A stretch of 64,000 nucleotides of DNA, from the NCBI GenBank assembly GCA_022710935.1, contig JAKLFY010000026.1:1-64000 (forward strand), given 5' to 3'. Positions 52,743-61,476 of the stretch are shown here, one piece after another (the stretch's first letter is position 1; every line of letters begins with the position of its first letter). The notes below the pieces were generated by a model, which saw nothing but the letters and a program-made list of their open reading frames with translations, was not told the DNA's origin and did not search any database. This DNA comes from Verrucomicrobiota bacterium (GTDB lineage: Bacteria; Verrucomicrobiota; Verrucomicrobiia; Limisphaerales; J093). The translations under genes were made by a program, and so were the position numbers.

Positions 52743-53828
52743 ATGAAAACGAGACGCCACACGGTCCTAGCGCGCATTTCTCACCGCGTTCTGAACATCG
52801 CGAAGCTGATGTCATCGAAAGAGGCACCCATGCGCGCTAGAGAAGCAAAACCGCGCCCCAGTCGAGAGAGGCATGCGCGCGACACAGTGTCGGCCCACAA
52901 GCGGACTGTCCCGCAGGAACGCATCCTCTTCTTCCCTCGTCTGGGCGCGGTTTTGCCACAGCCCGGATTTCGGATTCATCTTCCCGGTGGTGAGAAATCC
53001 GGGCTAAAGAGCTGGGCCGCCATTGGCTCGGCCTTCACGTTGATCGAATTGCTGGTGGTCGTGGCCATCATCGCCATTCTCGCCGGCATGCTCCTGCCCG
53101 CGCTCGCGCGTGCGAAGGCCTCCGGGCACACAGCCGCTTGTCTCAACAACCTGCGGCAGTTCTCCATCGCCAACACCCTGTATGCCGTCGACCAACAGGA
53201 CTTTTGTGTGCCGTTGCTCGAACTGCGCGGCAGCGGCGACCTTCAGCTCTGGATGGCGAACCCCACGTTCCGCGGCTACATCGGCTACCGAAACAACGCG
53301 AACTCGGTCGTCCAGACGCCCGTCGAATTCCGTTGCCCCGCGGATCAGGCCATCTTCAACCCCCGCCTCTACGCGTACGCGAACAACCCGAACCTCCCCA
53401 ACGAGCAGAACACCGGCACGCTCACCAGCTACAGCTACAATTTCGAGGACTGGTTTCCATCCGCCGGACGGAGCTGGGCGATAGCCAGCACCAGCCATGC
53501 GGGACACAAGTTTGCCGACGTGGAGAGTCCCACCGAGAAACTCATCTTCCATGACGGCCACGACTGGTGGTCGCAATGGAAGGGGGCCAACTACAAATCG
53601 GGCTGGGATCGCCTGCGCCAGAAAGGGAGCGTGCAAGCCTACAAGGACGCGGGCTGCGGCGGACCCACGTTGTACCGCCACGCCGAAGGCGCGGGTCTGG
53701 CATTCTACGACGGTCACGCCCAGCGCCTGCGCAAAGAAAAGGTCTGGATCGCCGCGGACTACAACGCGAACCCCAAGCGGCCCGGGATGTGGGTCGCAAA
53801 CGTCCAGACCTGGAAGCGCAACCACTAG
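52743..53828 (+). CDS. Prepilin-like protein (type II/IV pilin N-terminus) carrying an in-frame repeat element
   Basis: The ATG at 52743 follows a good RBS (GGGAGGG). The first eight codons (MKTRRHTV) fit a prepilin leader. The next 80 codons are entirely the repeat element at 52767-53006. Then KSWAAIGS leads to [20 protein letters not shown] and LLPALARAK, the conserved prepilin helix cleaved after the short leader. The body (to residue 361) has a DUF1559-like pattern: [60 protein letters not shown]. Pseudopilins of this class are exported and occur in many copies in Verrucomicrobiota. The insertion lengthens the leader by 80 residues, which the prepilin peptidase might not accept. Whether it is still functional is unknown. 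Confidence 0.8.
   Translation: MKTRRHTVLARISHRVLNIAKLMSSKEAPMRAREAKPRPSRERHARDTVSAHKRTVPQERILFFPRLGAVLPQPGFRIHLPGGEKSGLKSWAAIGSAFTLIELLVVVAIIAILAGMLLPALARAKASGHTAACLNNLRQFSIANTLYAVDQQDFCVPLLELRGSGDLQLWMANPTFRGYIGYRNNANSVVQTPVEFRCPADQAIFNPRLYAYANNPNLPNEQNTGTLTSYSYNFEDWFPSAGRSWAIASTSHAGHKFADVESPTEKLIFHDGHDWWSQWKGANYKSGWDRLRQKGSVQAYKDAGCGGPTLYRHAEGAGLAFYDGHAQRLRKEKVWIAADYNANPKRPGMWVANVQTWKRNH
52767..53006 (+). repeat. 240-bp palindromic element, copy B, in frame within the prepilin gene
   Basis: The terminal inverted repeats are CTAGCGCGCATTTCTCACC (52767-52785) and GGTGAGAAATCCGGGCTA (52989-53006). The length is exactly 240 bp (80 codons) with no stop in the host frame. It reads [32 protein letters not shown] and [18 protein letters not shown]. 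The inner blocks ATGCGCGCTAGAG and GGGCGCGGTTTTGCC match copy A. Confidence 0.85.
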
Positions 53829-53897
53829 AATCCTTGACCGGTGAAAAATGTAGTAAGCAAGTGAAGTTTCTGTGCTGTGTTGAAGGGGGCAAGGATT

Positions 53898-53942
53898 CTC
53901 CGGAGCGAGGACTTCGGCGAGCTCAGCCGAGCCGCTCCGGAG
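53898..53942. repeat. Nested hairpin downstream of the prepilin gene
   Basis: CTCCGGAGCG (53898-53907) and CGCTCCGGAG (53933-53942) form perfect 10-bp arms around a second small hairpin (CTTCGGC / GCCGAG). It is 70 bp past the stop. It could terminate transcription, but no T-run follows. Confidence 0.5.
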
Positions 53943-54010
53943 AGAGGGGCGGGAAAACATGGGGACTCTTCATGGAAATGAGGACTGGGTTTGCTCGGAG
54001 ACGCGCCTCG

Positions 54011-54047
54011 CTATACGGATTTCTCACAAGACTGGTGAGAAATGCGC
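54011..54047 (+). repeat. Palindromic element remnant, copy F
   Basis: CTATACGGATTTCTCAC, a 6-bp spacer, and GGTGAGAAATGCGCG. Only the two ends of the element family remain, joined as a hairpin, upstream of the M60 gene. Confidence 0.6.
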
Positions 54048-54242
54048 GTTCGCGCACTCATTTGGGGCGCCTGCCTGGCCGCCCATGCCGAAGACGCGGC
54101 CTGGCGTGCCGCAGGGAGCGGCGTCCGGGCCCACGCAAGCATCAGCGCGGCGATCCGCGGGTCGCCGATCGCCGGCGAGGAGCACCCTGATGGGTGTGTC
54201 CGGACATTTGACACCGCCGATTCGACAGGACATGAAGAGGAC

Positions 54243-55844
54243 ATGAAAAGACAGATCTGGATTCTCCCGCCCTTGCTGGCCTGCATGTTGCATGGCGTCG
54301 TGCCCACCGCGAAGCCGGAGACTGCAGAATACGAATCCATGCCGGCTAGGGCGGAGGTTGCGTGTGGGGGCACGAACGACGTGGGCGCCGTGAGGTCGGA
54401 TCTGGCGTTCTTCACGGATTGTGCCGCCACCCAGTTGAGGGCGGGGGTGTCGTCCAATGACCTCGATAGCTTCAAGACCGAACTGCTCAGGACGGTGGCG
54501 GCCGGGCTGTTGAGCGGGACCTACGACAAGACATACCGCGCGGCCGGATACCAGGCCTATCCGACGCCGCGGGAGCTGGCGAAGACCCTGAAGCTGGGGG
54601 ATGGCTTCAGCCGGTACGAGAACATCACGGGTATCGTTCTCGATCCGGGCGAGCACGTTGTGCTGGTCGGCCCGACCGGGGGCAAGGACCTTTCACTGCT
54701 CATCCCGGACTGGATGCGCAAGCCGCCCGAAGGGATCGAGCCGTCGAAGGACCCAGCCGGCTGGGGTTTGCAGAAGCAGCGGATCGAGCTTCAGGAGGGT
54801 GTGAACCTGATCGAGGTCAGGAAGGGCGGCAACGCCTATGTGAGTTACTTCGACGACGACTCCGAGCGCGCGCCGCAGGTGACCGTGCATTTTCCCACGG
54901 GGAACGTGAATGGTTTCTTCGATGCTTCGAAGCACAGCAACGAGGACTGGGACCGCATGATCGACCAGGCGGTCAGCCCGATCCTGGACGCGCGCGGCGA
55001 GCACGTGCAGGTGGCCTATCCCGTTGAGTGGTTCAAGGTCTATACCCGCGGGAAGGGGCTCGAACTGATCCGCAACTACGACGCGCTGCTCCGCAGTCAC
55101 TACACACTGATGGGGCTGGTCAAGCACCGGAAAGTGCCGAAGAACCGGATCCTGGCCCGGGTCAACTTCAACTACTACATGTTCCGCGATGGCGACGGCG
55201 TGGCCTATCTCGGGAACAAGGGCACCATGCGGATGGTGGCGGACCCGAGTGTTGTCATCAAGGGCGACCCGTGCTGGGGCTTCTGCCACGAGACGGGGCA
55301 TGTGCTGCAAATGCGGCCGCAGATCACGTGGGGCGGCATGACCGAGGTGAGCTGCAACATTTTCTCGATGTACACCGTCACCGGCATGGGCAACCCGAGC
55401 CGGCTCCAGGCCCAGGACAACTACCGGAAGGCGCGCAAGGCGATCGTCGAAGCCAATCCCAGGATCTCGTATCTCGCCGAAGGGGATGTCTTCAACCGGC
55501 TGGTGCCGTTCTGGCAGCTCCACCTCTACTTCAGCCGGCACGGCAAGCCGGATTTCTATGCCGATGTGATGGAGGAGATGCGCCGTCGTCCTGATGCGGG
55601 CCGGCGAAACGAATCCATTCTCAATCAGTTCGAGTTTGTGACGATCTGCTGCGATGTCGGCCGGGTGGACCTGACGGATTTCTTCGACAAGTGGGGATTC
55701 TTCTGGGTGGGAGAACTCGACGTGAGCGACTACGGCCGGTTCCACTTCTCGATCACGCAACAGGTGGTGGACGACACCAAGGCCGCGATCGCCGCGAAAG
55801 CGTACCCGAAGCCATCGGAAGACCTCACGTTGATCGAGGACTGA
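54243..55844 (+). CDS. M60-family metallopeptidase (enhancin-like), secreted
   Basis: I place the start at ATG 54243 (MKRQIWILPPLLACMLHGVV, a signal peptide) behind a purine-rich GAAGAGG; the 67-codon longer frame reads through repeat sequence. The mature part has the M60 pattern: an N-terminal beta module (VLDPGEHVVLVGPTGGKDLS; VTVHFPTGNVNGFF), then the zinc site GFCHETGHVLQM (HETGH, residues 349-353), with GGMTEVSCNIFSMYT downstream supplying the third ligand Glu. The C-terminal region (LVPFWQLHLYFSRHGKPDFY; DLTDFFDKWGFFW) matches the helical part of the family. M60 enzymes cleave mucin-like O-glycoproteins; here the natural substrate is unknown. The beta-helix pseudogene follows 8 bp later, so the two were once an operon. 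Confidence 0.88.
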   Translation: MKRQIWILPPLLACMLHGVVPTAKPETAEYESMPARAEVACGGTNDVGAVRSDLAFFTDCAATQLRAGVSSNDLDSFKTELLRTVAAGLLSGTYDKTYRAAGYQAYPTPRELAKTLKLGDGFSRYENITGIVLDPGEHVVLVGPTGGKDLSLLIPDWMRKPPEGIEPSKDPAGWGLQKQRIELQEGVNLIEVRKGGNAYVSYFDDDSERAPQVTVHFPTGNVNGFFDASKHSNEDWDRMIDQAVSPILDARGEHVQVAYPVEWFKVYTRGKGLELIRNYDALLRSHYTLMGLVKHRKVPKNRILARVNFNYYMFRDGDGVAYLGNKGTMRMVADPSVVIKGDPCWGFCHETGHVLQMRPQITWGGMTEVSCNIFSMYTVTGMGNPSRLQAQDNYRKARKAIVEANPRISYLAEGDVFNRLVPFWQLHLYFSRHGKPDFYADVMEEMRRRPDAGRRNESILNQFEFVTICCDVGRVDLTDFFDKWGFFWVGELDVSDYGRFHFSITQQVVDDTKAAIAAKAYPKPSEDLTLIED

Positions 55845-55851
55845 CCGAGCC

Positions 55852-56786
55852 ATGAAGCCTCGCATCTTTTCCGAGCTGATCCTGACCGCGCTGTGCGCGG
55901 CGCCCGCCGAATTCCACGTCAGTCCCGGCGGCGATGATGCCAATGCCTGCACGAGGGACAAGCCGTTCGCCACGCCGGCCCGGGCGCAGCAGGCGGCGCG
56001 CGCGGCTGCCGGCAAGGAACCGGTGACCGTCTGGCTGCGAGGCGGAACCTACGCCCTCCCGTCCCCACTGGTCTTCACGCCGGCGGATTTGGGCACTCCG
56101 GATGCGCCGGTTGTGGGGCAGGCGTTTGCCGGCGAATCACCGGTGCTCAGCGGCGGGCTGAAGCTGGACCTCGAGTGGGAGCCGCATCGCGATGGCATCC
56201 TGAAGGCCAGGGTGCCCGCGGGATTGATCTCCGATCAGCTCTTCGTCAACGGCCGGCGCCAGATCATGGCGCGGTACCGGAACTACGAGGCGAGCGTCCG
56301 CCCCTACGGCGGCTACGCCGCGGAGGCGTTCGGCGCGGAGCGCGCCGCCTGGTGGACTGACCCCGCCGGCGGCTACATCCATGCGATGCACTCGGCGCAC
56401 TGGGGCGGCTACCACTACCGCATCACCGGCAGGAACGAGAAGGGCGAAATCACCTACGAAGGCGGCTGGCAGAACAATCGCCAGATGGGCATGCACGGGC
56501 AGCATCGGCACGTCGAGAACATCTTCGAGGAACTCGATGCGCCGGGATCAATATCAGCGAAGGCACATGCGGCGGACACGTCATCGAGTTCTGCGACGTG
56601 TTCGACACCGTGCGCGAGACCGGCGACCACGGCAGCGTCAACTCGTGGGGCCGCGATCGGTACTGGGGGTTGACGGACGCGCCTCCCGGCGCATTGCCCG
56701 GGCTCGCGCGTCTCGACGCGGTGAAGCCGACCTTCCTCCGCAACAACCGCTGGCGCTGCGACCACGGCTGGGACGTGGATCTCGAC
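55852..56786 (+). pseudogene. Beta-helix (pectate-lyase-like) secreted protein, deleted and frameshifted
   Basis: The ATG at 55852 opens with a signal-like segment, then FHVSPGGDDANACTRDKPFA, TPARAQQAARAAAGKEPVTV and RGGTYALPSPLVFTPADLG, the classic start of DUF1565/beta-helix proteins. It continues to HRHVENIFEELDAPG. There the frame changes, and only the far end of the fold reappears in another frame: INISEGTCGGHVIEFCDVFD, TVRETGDHGSVNSWGRDRYW and FLRNNRWRCDHGWDVDLDE. Roughly 250 residues between are missing, and the C-terminus is cut where the convergent GH172 gene ends. The deletion junction has the 8-bp sequence GCGCCGGG that could be read from either side. It was probably an exported polysaccharide-acting protein; now inactive. 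Confidence 0.75.
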
Positions 56787-56791
56787 GAGGC

Positions 56792-58897
56792 TCATCGAAC
56801 GTGGGCGCGATAGAACGCCCCCCCGCTCGGCGGCGATGCGTCGGACAGATCAAGTTGGCCGTCGAAGTCCATCACACGGCTTGCCACGGGCGACCAACCC
56901 GCGGGCGACAACCGCGGAGTGCGCGAGAGCGTGTGCAGACAACTGGGCGTGCCCGTCACGTAGTAGCGACTGTTGGTGCCGCTGAATCGCATCGAGAGCG
57001 TGCTGCCGCCCGCAGGGACGCTGGCGCTGTAGGCGGGTGCGCCGAATCTCGTCAGGTCGTTGCCGCCCAGCGCGTCCTTGCTGGTCGCCGCGCCCGTGCT
57101 GCCCGCGCCGGCACCCGCGTCGTCCTCGCCGAGATTCCACCGTGAGCCCGGCGATGTGCCGGGCTGGCTGTTGGTGCCGTAACGAATCCGATCCGAGATG
57201 GCCTGGAGTTGCGCCATGCTCAGGAGCGGCTTGGATGCTCCCGCCGGATCCGGGGGCCGGTTGTCCGTGGCGCCCGGAATCGCATACCAGAAGACCGTGG
57301 ACGAGTAGCCAAGGACGTTCCAGGGATTGCGCATGTCGGTGCCGAACGACGATTCCATGTCGAATCGCAACCGCCGCGTGAAGGGGATGGCGTCGAGGGC
57401 GCGGATGCGCGTGTTGATGTTGTAACCCTTGGTTCCACCGTCCAGGCCGCCGACCCGCACGTTCGCGAGATACGGCGCGCTGAATTCATCGGTCCGCGTC
57501 GGCACCACCCCCCCGGCCCAACCATAGTAATCCTCGGTCCCGGTGCCGAACAGGCCCGGGGATTTCGCCACCTCGTAGTCGTCATCCACGTAGATCTTCT
57601 CGTCACCCTCCCCCCACCAACTGCCGTGGATGTTCCCGACGGTCCAGGCATCGCCGACGAGCACGCCCTTGCCGAGCGCGTCCACGAAGTTCCAGTCCGA
57701 TGGCGGGGTGCCAGGAACAACGTCGTCCGGACGCCAGCTCGCGTGGAAGTGCATCGAATTGTCGTTCCATGTCCAGTCACCGGTCCGCGCTGTCAGCGTC
57801 GCGTCAACGGCGTTGGCGCCGAAGTTGGCGAGCGTGAGACTGGCGCTGGTCCGGTAGGGCTTCACCCAGCGGCAGATCATCCGGCCGTCAGCCGTCACGC
57901 TGCGGGTCCACGTGTCGAACGGATGAATCGAGTCCGCGCTGCAGAAGTAATCGCCCAGCGGGCACCACACCGTTTGGCCGCCATCGAAGGTCATGATCAG
58001 AACCGTGGAACGAAGCGCTGCGGGGGCGGCTGCGATCTGCGCGGCGTCCAACCGGACCTCGAGATGGCGGACGGCAGCGGCGCCGGCATTCAAATGCAGT
58101 GTCATGGCCGCGCCCGCCGCAAGGCTCCGGTTGGTCTGGTGCAGCGTTCCGCCGTCGAAGTTCGTCGCGCTGCCGATCTGCCGGGCCGTGAGGTTGAGGC
58201 GCGCCTGGTTCGAGGCGGCGGCGTAGAGCGCCATCGAGAAATTCTCGACGGCCGCGCCGGGATCGTAGGCGCGGTAGCTGACGATGTCGTAGAAGGGCAA
58301 ATCGGACATCGTGACCTTGCAGCTCGCGGAGAATGGGATGGGCAGGTAGCAGTTCCCGGCGCGGGCCGTAAAGGCCGCGATGGGATGCGGCACGGTGAAG
58401 CTGTTCCGCGAGGCGGTTTTGGACCCGTAGTCGGACGTGTTCCATTCCAGACGGGTGACGAGTTCGATCAGGTGCTCGTCAATCACCGGCACGTTCGACC
58501 CGTTGAGGTAAATGCGAATCCTGGCGCCGATGCGGTTGCCATAGTCACGGTAAAAGAAAGGCGTCCACAGCTTTGTGATCGCCCCCGGTCCGGTGTGCTC
58601 CATGACAACATGCTCGGTTGCGCCCCCGGACGGGGATGGCTCCTGGCGAATCGAAAAAACGCCGTCGCTGTCGGCGAACCAGCCGCTGAAGGTCTGGTCC
58701 GGCTGATCCCGCGCCACGGAGGCGCGGTTGTAGGTGCTCCCCTGCAATTGACGGTAGGCGGGACTTGGAAACCGGGCCAGCGCGTCACGGTCGGCCATCT
58801 CCTCGAGCAGCCCGCTGTAGGTGACGGTCTGGGCCGAGGCGATGCAGGAACTCAGCGCCGCCAGCACACTGATCGTCTGTGTTCGGATGTTCAGCAC
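56792..58897 (-). CDS. DUF2961/GH172 family glycoside hydrolase-like protein, secreted
   Basis: I choose the GTG at 58897: a GGAG lies about 10 bp upstream and the product opens LNIRTQTISVLAALSSCIAS, a signal peptide. No ATG start exists near that position in this frame. The DUF2961 body runs from LLEEMADRDALARFPSPAYR to the C-terminus. Characteristic blocks are HVVMEHTGPGAITKLWTPFF, IGARIRIYLNGSNVPVIDEH, MHFHASWRPDDV, HGSWWGEGDEKIYVDDDYEV and GLFGTGTEDYYGWAGG. The two Glu in GEGDE and GTEDY are the conserved acidic pair of GH172, a family founded on a difructose-dianhydride/alpha-D-fructofuranosidase. After the catalytic part comes a C-terminal module ending FSGTNSRYYVTGTPSCLHTL and an autonomous tail. 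The substrate is probably a fructo-oligosaccharide or arabinan-type glycan. Confidence 0.85.
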   Translation of the reverse strand: MLNIRTQTISVLAALSSCIASAQTVTYSGLLEEMADRDALARFPSPAYRQLQGSTYNRASVARDQPDQTFSGWFADSDGVFSIRQEPSPSGGATEHVVMEHTGPGAITKLWTPFFYRDYGNRIGARIRIYLNGSNVPVIDEHLIELVTRLEWNTSDYGSKTASRNSFTVPHPIAAFTARAGNCYLPIPFSASCKVTMSDLPFYDIVSYRAYDPGAAVENFSMALYAAASNQARLNLTARQIGSATNFDGGTLHQTNRSLAAGAAMTLHLNAGAAAVRHLEVRLDAAQIAAAPAALRSTVLIMTFDGGQTVWCPLGDYFCSADSIHPFDTWTRSVTADGRMICRWVKPYRTSASLTLANFGANAVDATLTARTGDWTWNDNSMHFHASWRPDDVVPGTPPSDWNFVDALGKGVLVGDAWTVGNIHGSWWGEGDEKIYVDDDYEVAKSPGLFGTGTEDYYGWAGGVVPTRTDEFSAPYLANVRVGGLDGGTKGYNINTRIRALDAIPFTRRLRFDMESSFGTDMRNPWNVLGYSSTVFWYAIPGATDNRPPDPAGASKPLLSMAQLQAISDRIRYGTNSQPGTSPGSRWNLGEDDAGAGAGSTGAATSKDALGGNDLTRFGAPAYSASVPAGGSTLSMRFSGTNSRYYVTGTPSCLHTLSRTPRLSPAGWSPVASRVMDFDGQLDLSDASPPSGGAFYRAHVR

Positions 58898-59060
58898 GTG
58901 TCTGTTTCTCCGGTGTACCTGCACCCGGCGGGTGCGCCGCAGCCGACCGCCGCGACGCACACGCCATCCTCTGTCATTCTCTCCCGCGCAATCCGAAGCC
59001 CCATTTCCGCTGGTGGCGGAGTGCGGTGGCGACCGTGCCGCCGCACGCGGATTGCGCCAA

Positions 59061-59350
59061 TTAGCGGGCAACGACCCGATAAAACGCCTGCCCGGCGGGC
59101 GGGGCGCTGTCGGTCAACTGAACCGTGCCGCCGGCATCCGTGAACTGGGCATCCAAGTCCCCAGACCAGGAGTCCGGTGATGATGTTGCCCACACCGTTC
59201 TTGTGAACGTACCAATTCCCGCCCGCATGATAAGCAAATGCCGCTCCGGAACCGTATCGGCCCAGGCACACCGCCGTCGGGAACGGACCGTCGGCCGTCG
59301 GTTTCGCGTCGAACTGCAGCGAGAATTGTCGAAATCCAAGGTGCTCATCG
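59061..59350 (-). pseudogene. Remnant of a LamG-type secreted protein C-terminus
   Basis: In one minus frame LQFDAKPTADGPFPTAVCLG and RYGSGAAFAYHAGGNWYVHK are visible, a LamG/concanavalin-like pattern. The C-terminal tail FTDAGGTVQLTDSAPPAGQA followed by FYRVVAR is in a different frame. That tail resembles the end of the GH172 gene downstream (ASPPSGGAFYRAHVR), a conserved end module in these secreted proteins. No start or full domain is present, so it is a scrap. Confidence 0.5.
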
Positions 59351-59386
59351 CCGCAATGGCGGCGCTCAGAATGCCGGACCCGGCCG

Positions 59387-60760
59387 TCACCGGGCACTGC
59401 CGGCTTTGTCCCAGACCTTGTCCCGCATGTCCTGCACGCGGCGCGCCGCCGGCGCAAGCGCAGGCAGACCGTTTTCTGGACGGTCCAGGTAGAAATAGAC
59501 CGTCGCCGAGACATCGTCGCGGCGGTAGAAGTTGCAGCCGCCCTGCGGATGCTTGGGATCGTCGAACGGGGGCAGCTCGGTGCGGTCGAGCAGGAGATGG
59601 ACATCGGGCGCCCGACCGGTGAGGTTCAAGACGTCATCGCCGTGCGCGTCCAGCACCCAGACGGCCTGCAACTCCACGCCCTTGGCCAGCATCTGGCGGA
59701 CGCGCTCGGTGCTCGTGTTGCCCATTTGCTGGATCGTGACACGGCAGTCCCGGTGGAAAAACACCGGGTCGTCCAGGTGGAAGCGGTAGAAGGCGTAGAG
59801 ATCATTCTGGTCGTCGGAGATGAGCGAACCGTGGAGGCGTCCGTGATACCGGCCCTGCCCCCAGCCGGAGCCGATGTAATCCTCAGTGCCTGTGCCGACG
59901 AGCGTGGGCAGCGTCGTGTCACCATCGAGATAGACCTTCACCTCGCCTTCGCCGAACCAGGTGCCACGATACTCCGGGCTGCCAATCACTCCGAGGTTCG
60001 CGCCGACATAACGCCCTTTGCCGCGAACCTTGGGCAGAATCTCAAAGTCCTTGCCGAGTTCGGTTCTTGGCTCGCGCCGCCATGCGGCGTGGAAGTACAT
60101 CGTGTCGGCCGCATGCCGGCGGACCTCGGTGTAGTTGATGTCGTACCAAACGAGGGCGTGCGCCTTCGACTCATTCACCAGCCGGATTCGGGCGCCCTTC
60201 CGATAGGGCATGGGGATGGTGCAGTTGTAGGAGCGGCCTTCGGGGCTGGAGAACAGCGCGCTCTCGAACGGCACCAACAGGCCAAGCCCGACACCGAAAA
60301 AGTCGCCGATGGGCGCGGCGACGGCGGGGGTGCGAGCGCCATCCCAGTACATCTCGAGCCGCACGAGGCGGCGCTGCTCCTCGTTGCGCGGGATGGTGCC
60401 ACTCAGCCACAGGCGGTGGATGATGCCGGCGCCCGGGATGTTCGCCAGCACCGCTGTCTCGCCGGGCGGGATCACGATGAAGGCCATGCCTTTGGCTCCG
60501 CGATTGAGCTTGCCGCCTTCGCCCTTGGCGCCTCTTGGGTTCTCGGGGCTGACCCAGCGCGTGTGCGCGCCGGGCGGCGGGGCCTGGTAGAGCTCGCCGG
60601 CGCCCGCTGGCAGACACAGACCGGCCAGCAAGGCGATTGTGGCGACCCGCGGCTTGATGGTGTGGGCCGGAGGATCCATGACGGGTTTGGAGGCGGCGAG
60701 CGCCTGAGCGGAATCAACCGCTTGCGCCGCGCGAACTGGATCGGTGTGCGTTGCGTTCAT
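59387..60760 (-). CDS. DUF2961/GH172 family glycoside hydrolase-like protein
   Basis: This 457-aa protein may start at 60760 or at an internal ATG (60679), which would give MDPPAHTIKPRVATIALLAG, a better signal peptide. Blocks of the family are present: FIVIPPGETAVLANIPGAGI, RLVRLEMYWDGARTPAVAAP, IGDFFGVGLG, YFHAAWRREPRT, GTWFGEGEVKVYLDGDTTLP and GTGTEDYIGSGWGQGRYHG. Both conserved Glu (GEGE and GTEDY) are present. It is the second GH172 member within 4 kb, on the same strand as the one at 56792 but of a clearly different subgroup (shorter and without the C-terminal module). Together with the GH32 gene it suggests fructan or similar glycan use. Confidence 0.88.
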   Translation of the reverse strand: MNATHTDPVRAAQAVDSAQALAASKPVMDPPAHTIKPRVATIALLAGLCLPAGAGELYQAPPPGAHTRWVSPENPRGAKGEGGKLNRGAKGMAFIVIPPGETAVLANIPGAGIIHRLWLSGTIPRNEEQRRLVRLEMYWDGARTPAVAAPIGDFFGVGLGLLVPFESALFSSPEGRSYNCTIPMPYRKGARIRLVNESKAHALVWYDINYTEVRRHAADTMYFHAAWRREPRTELGKDFEILPKVRGKGRYVGANLGVIGSPEYRGTWFGEGEVKVYLDGDTTLPTLVGTGTEDYIGSGWGQGRYHGRLHGSLISDDQNDLYAFYRFHLDDPVFFHRDCRVTIQQMGNTSTERVRQMLAKGVELQAVWVLDAHGDDVLNLTGRAPDVHLLLDRTELPPFDDPKHPQGGCNFYRRDDVSATVYFYLDRPENGLPALAPAARRVQDMRDKVWDKAGSAR

Positions 60761-60790
60761 GTGCGAGGCTGAGAATGCCCAAACGAGGGC

Positions 60791-60853
60791 TCAGCGTCCA
60801 AGGAACTTCAGAATCGCCTCGGTGCGGGAATGGACATGGAGCTTCTCGCAAAA
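60791..60853 (-). pseudogene. LuxR/NarL-type response regulator C-terminal scrap
   Basis: The last 20 codons of such a gene are visible: FCEKLHVHSRTEAILKFLGR then stop. The 'YEKLHVHSRTEAVxKxL' ending is characteristic of NarL-type helix-turn-helix domains. Nothing upstream matches. It is a fragment directly beyond the GH172 start. Confidence 0.55.
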
Positions 60854-61002
60854 TCACCGGCGCTGGCGGCGAGACAGCCAGTCAGCAATGGCAGCGCGGA
60901 AGCCGCCAACTTCGAGAATCGCAATCGGACGCGCACGGACAGCACCAGTTGAACCGAACACTAAACCCGGCCCGGCAGGCCGCCGGCCTGCAACACCACG
61001 GG

Positions 61003-61476
61003 TCAGGGCTTGCGCTTGCTTTTCCAGTAATCTCGGAAACCACGCAACCGGTCCAGGGACTCGCGGTCTTTGGCCCGATTGGCCGCGGCCTTGCTCGCGA
61101 TGATGTCGTCGGGGTGGCAAACGGGAAATCCGTCCACGACCACACGCCGTTGCCACGCGTCGGCGAATCGCTCGATCCCGTCCGGGGCAAACACCAAGTC
61201 CAAATCGAACGGACCATTCTTCAACTGGACAAAATCCTTGCCGCGCTCGATTTCGGCGGCCTCAGTGTCGGTGAGCGCGAAGCCCAACTGGCGCAATCCC
61301 GCCACCAGCGCCCGCCCGTTGGCTGGGGTGCGCTCGGGAAAAATGTCGGCGTCCTGCGTCGTGTCGGGATACCCGAGGATGATGGCGCCCGACTTGCCGA
61401 GGAAGAGATAGCGCACACCGTGCCGCGCGAAGACGTCGCGGATTTCCTCCGCCTGCCGATATTCAAACGCGCCCAT
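61003..61476 (-). CDS. Nucleotidyltransferase-fold protein (toxin-antitoxin/DUF6036-like)
   Basis: The ATG at 61476 gives a 157-aa protein MGAFEYRQAEEIRDVFARHG, then VRYLFLGKSGAIILGYPDTT and QDADIFPERTPANGRALVAG, the nucleotidyltransferase signature (G[KG]SGA...DxD). It continues KDFVQLKNGPFDLDLVFAPD, with the third acidic strand, and CHPDDIIASKAAANRAKDRE, SLDRLRGFRDYW, typical of small nucleotidyltransferases of the DUF6036/AbiEii-like type. Its start overlaps the 70-aa upstream gene by 14 bp, so the two form a unit. Such pairs often act as toxin-antitoxin or defence modules, but that function is inference here. Confidence 0.78.
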   Translation of the reverse strand: MGAFEYRQAEEIRDVFARHGVRYLFLGKSGAIILGYPDTTQDADIFPERTPANGRALVAGLRQLGFALTDTEAAEIERGKDFVQLKNGPFDLDLVFAPDGIERFADAWQRRVVVDGFPVCHPDDIIASKAAANRAKDRESLDRLRGFRDYWKSKRKP

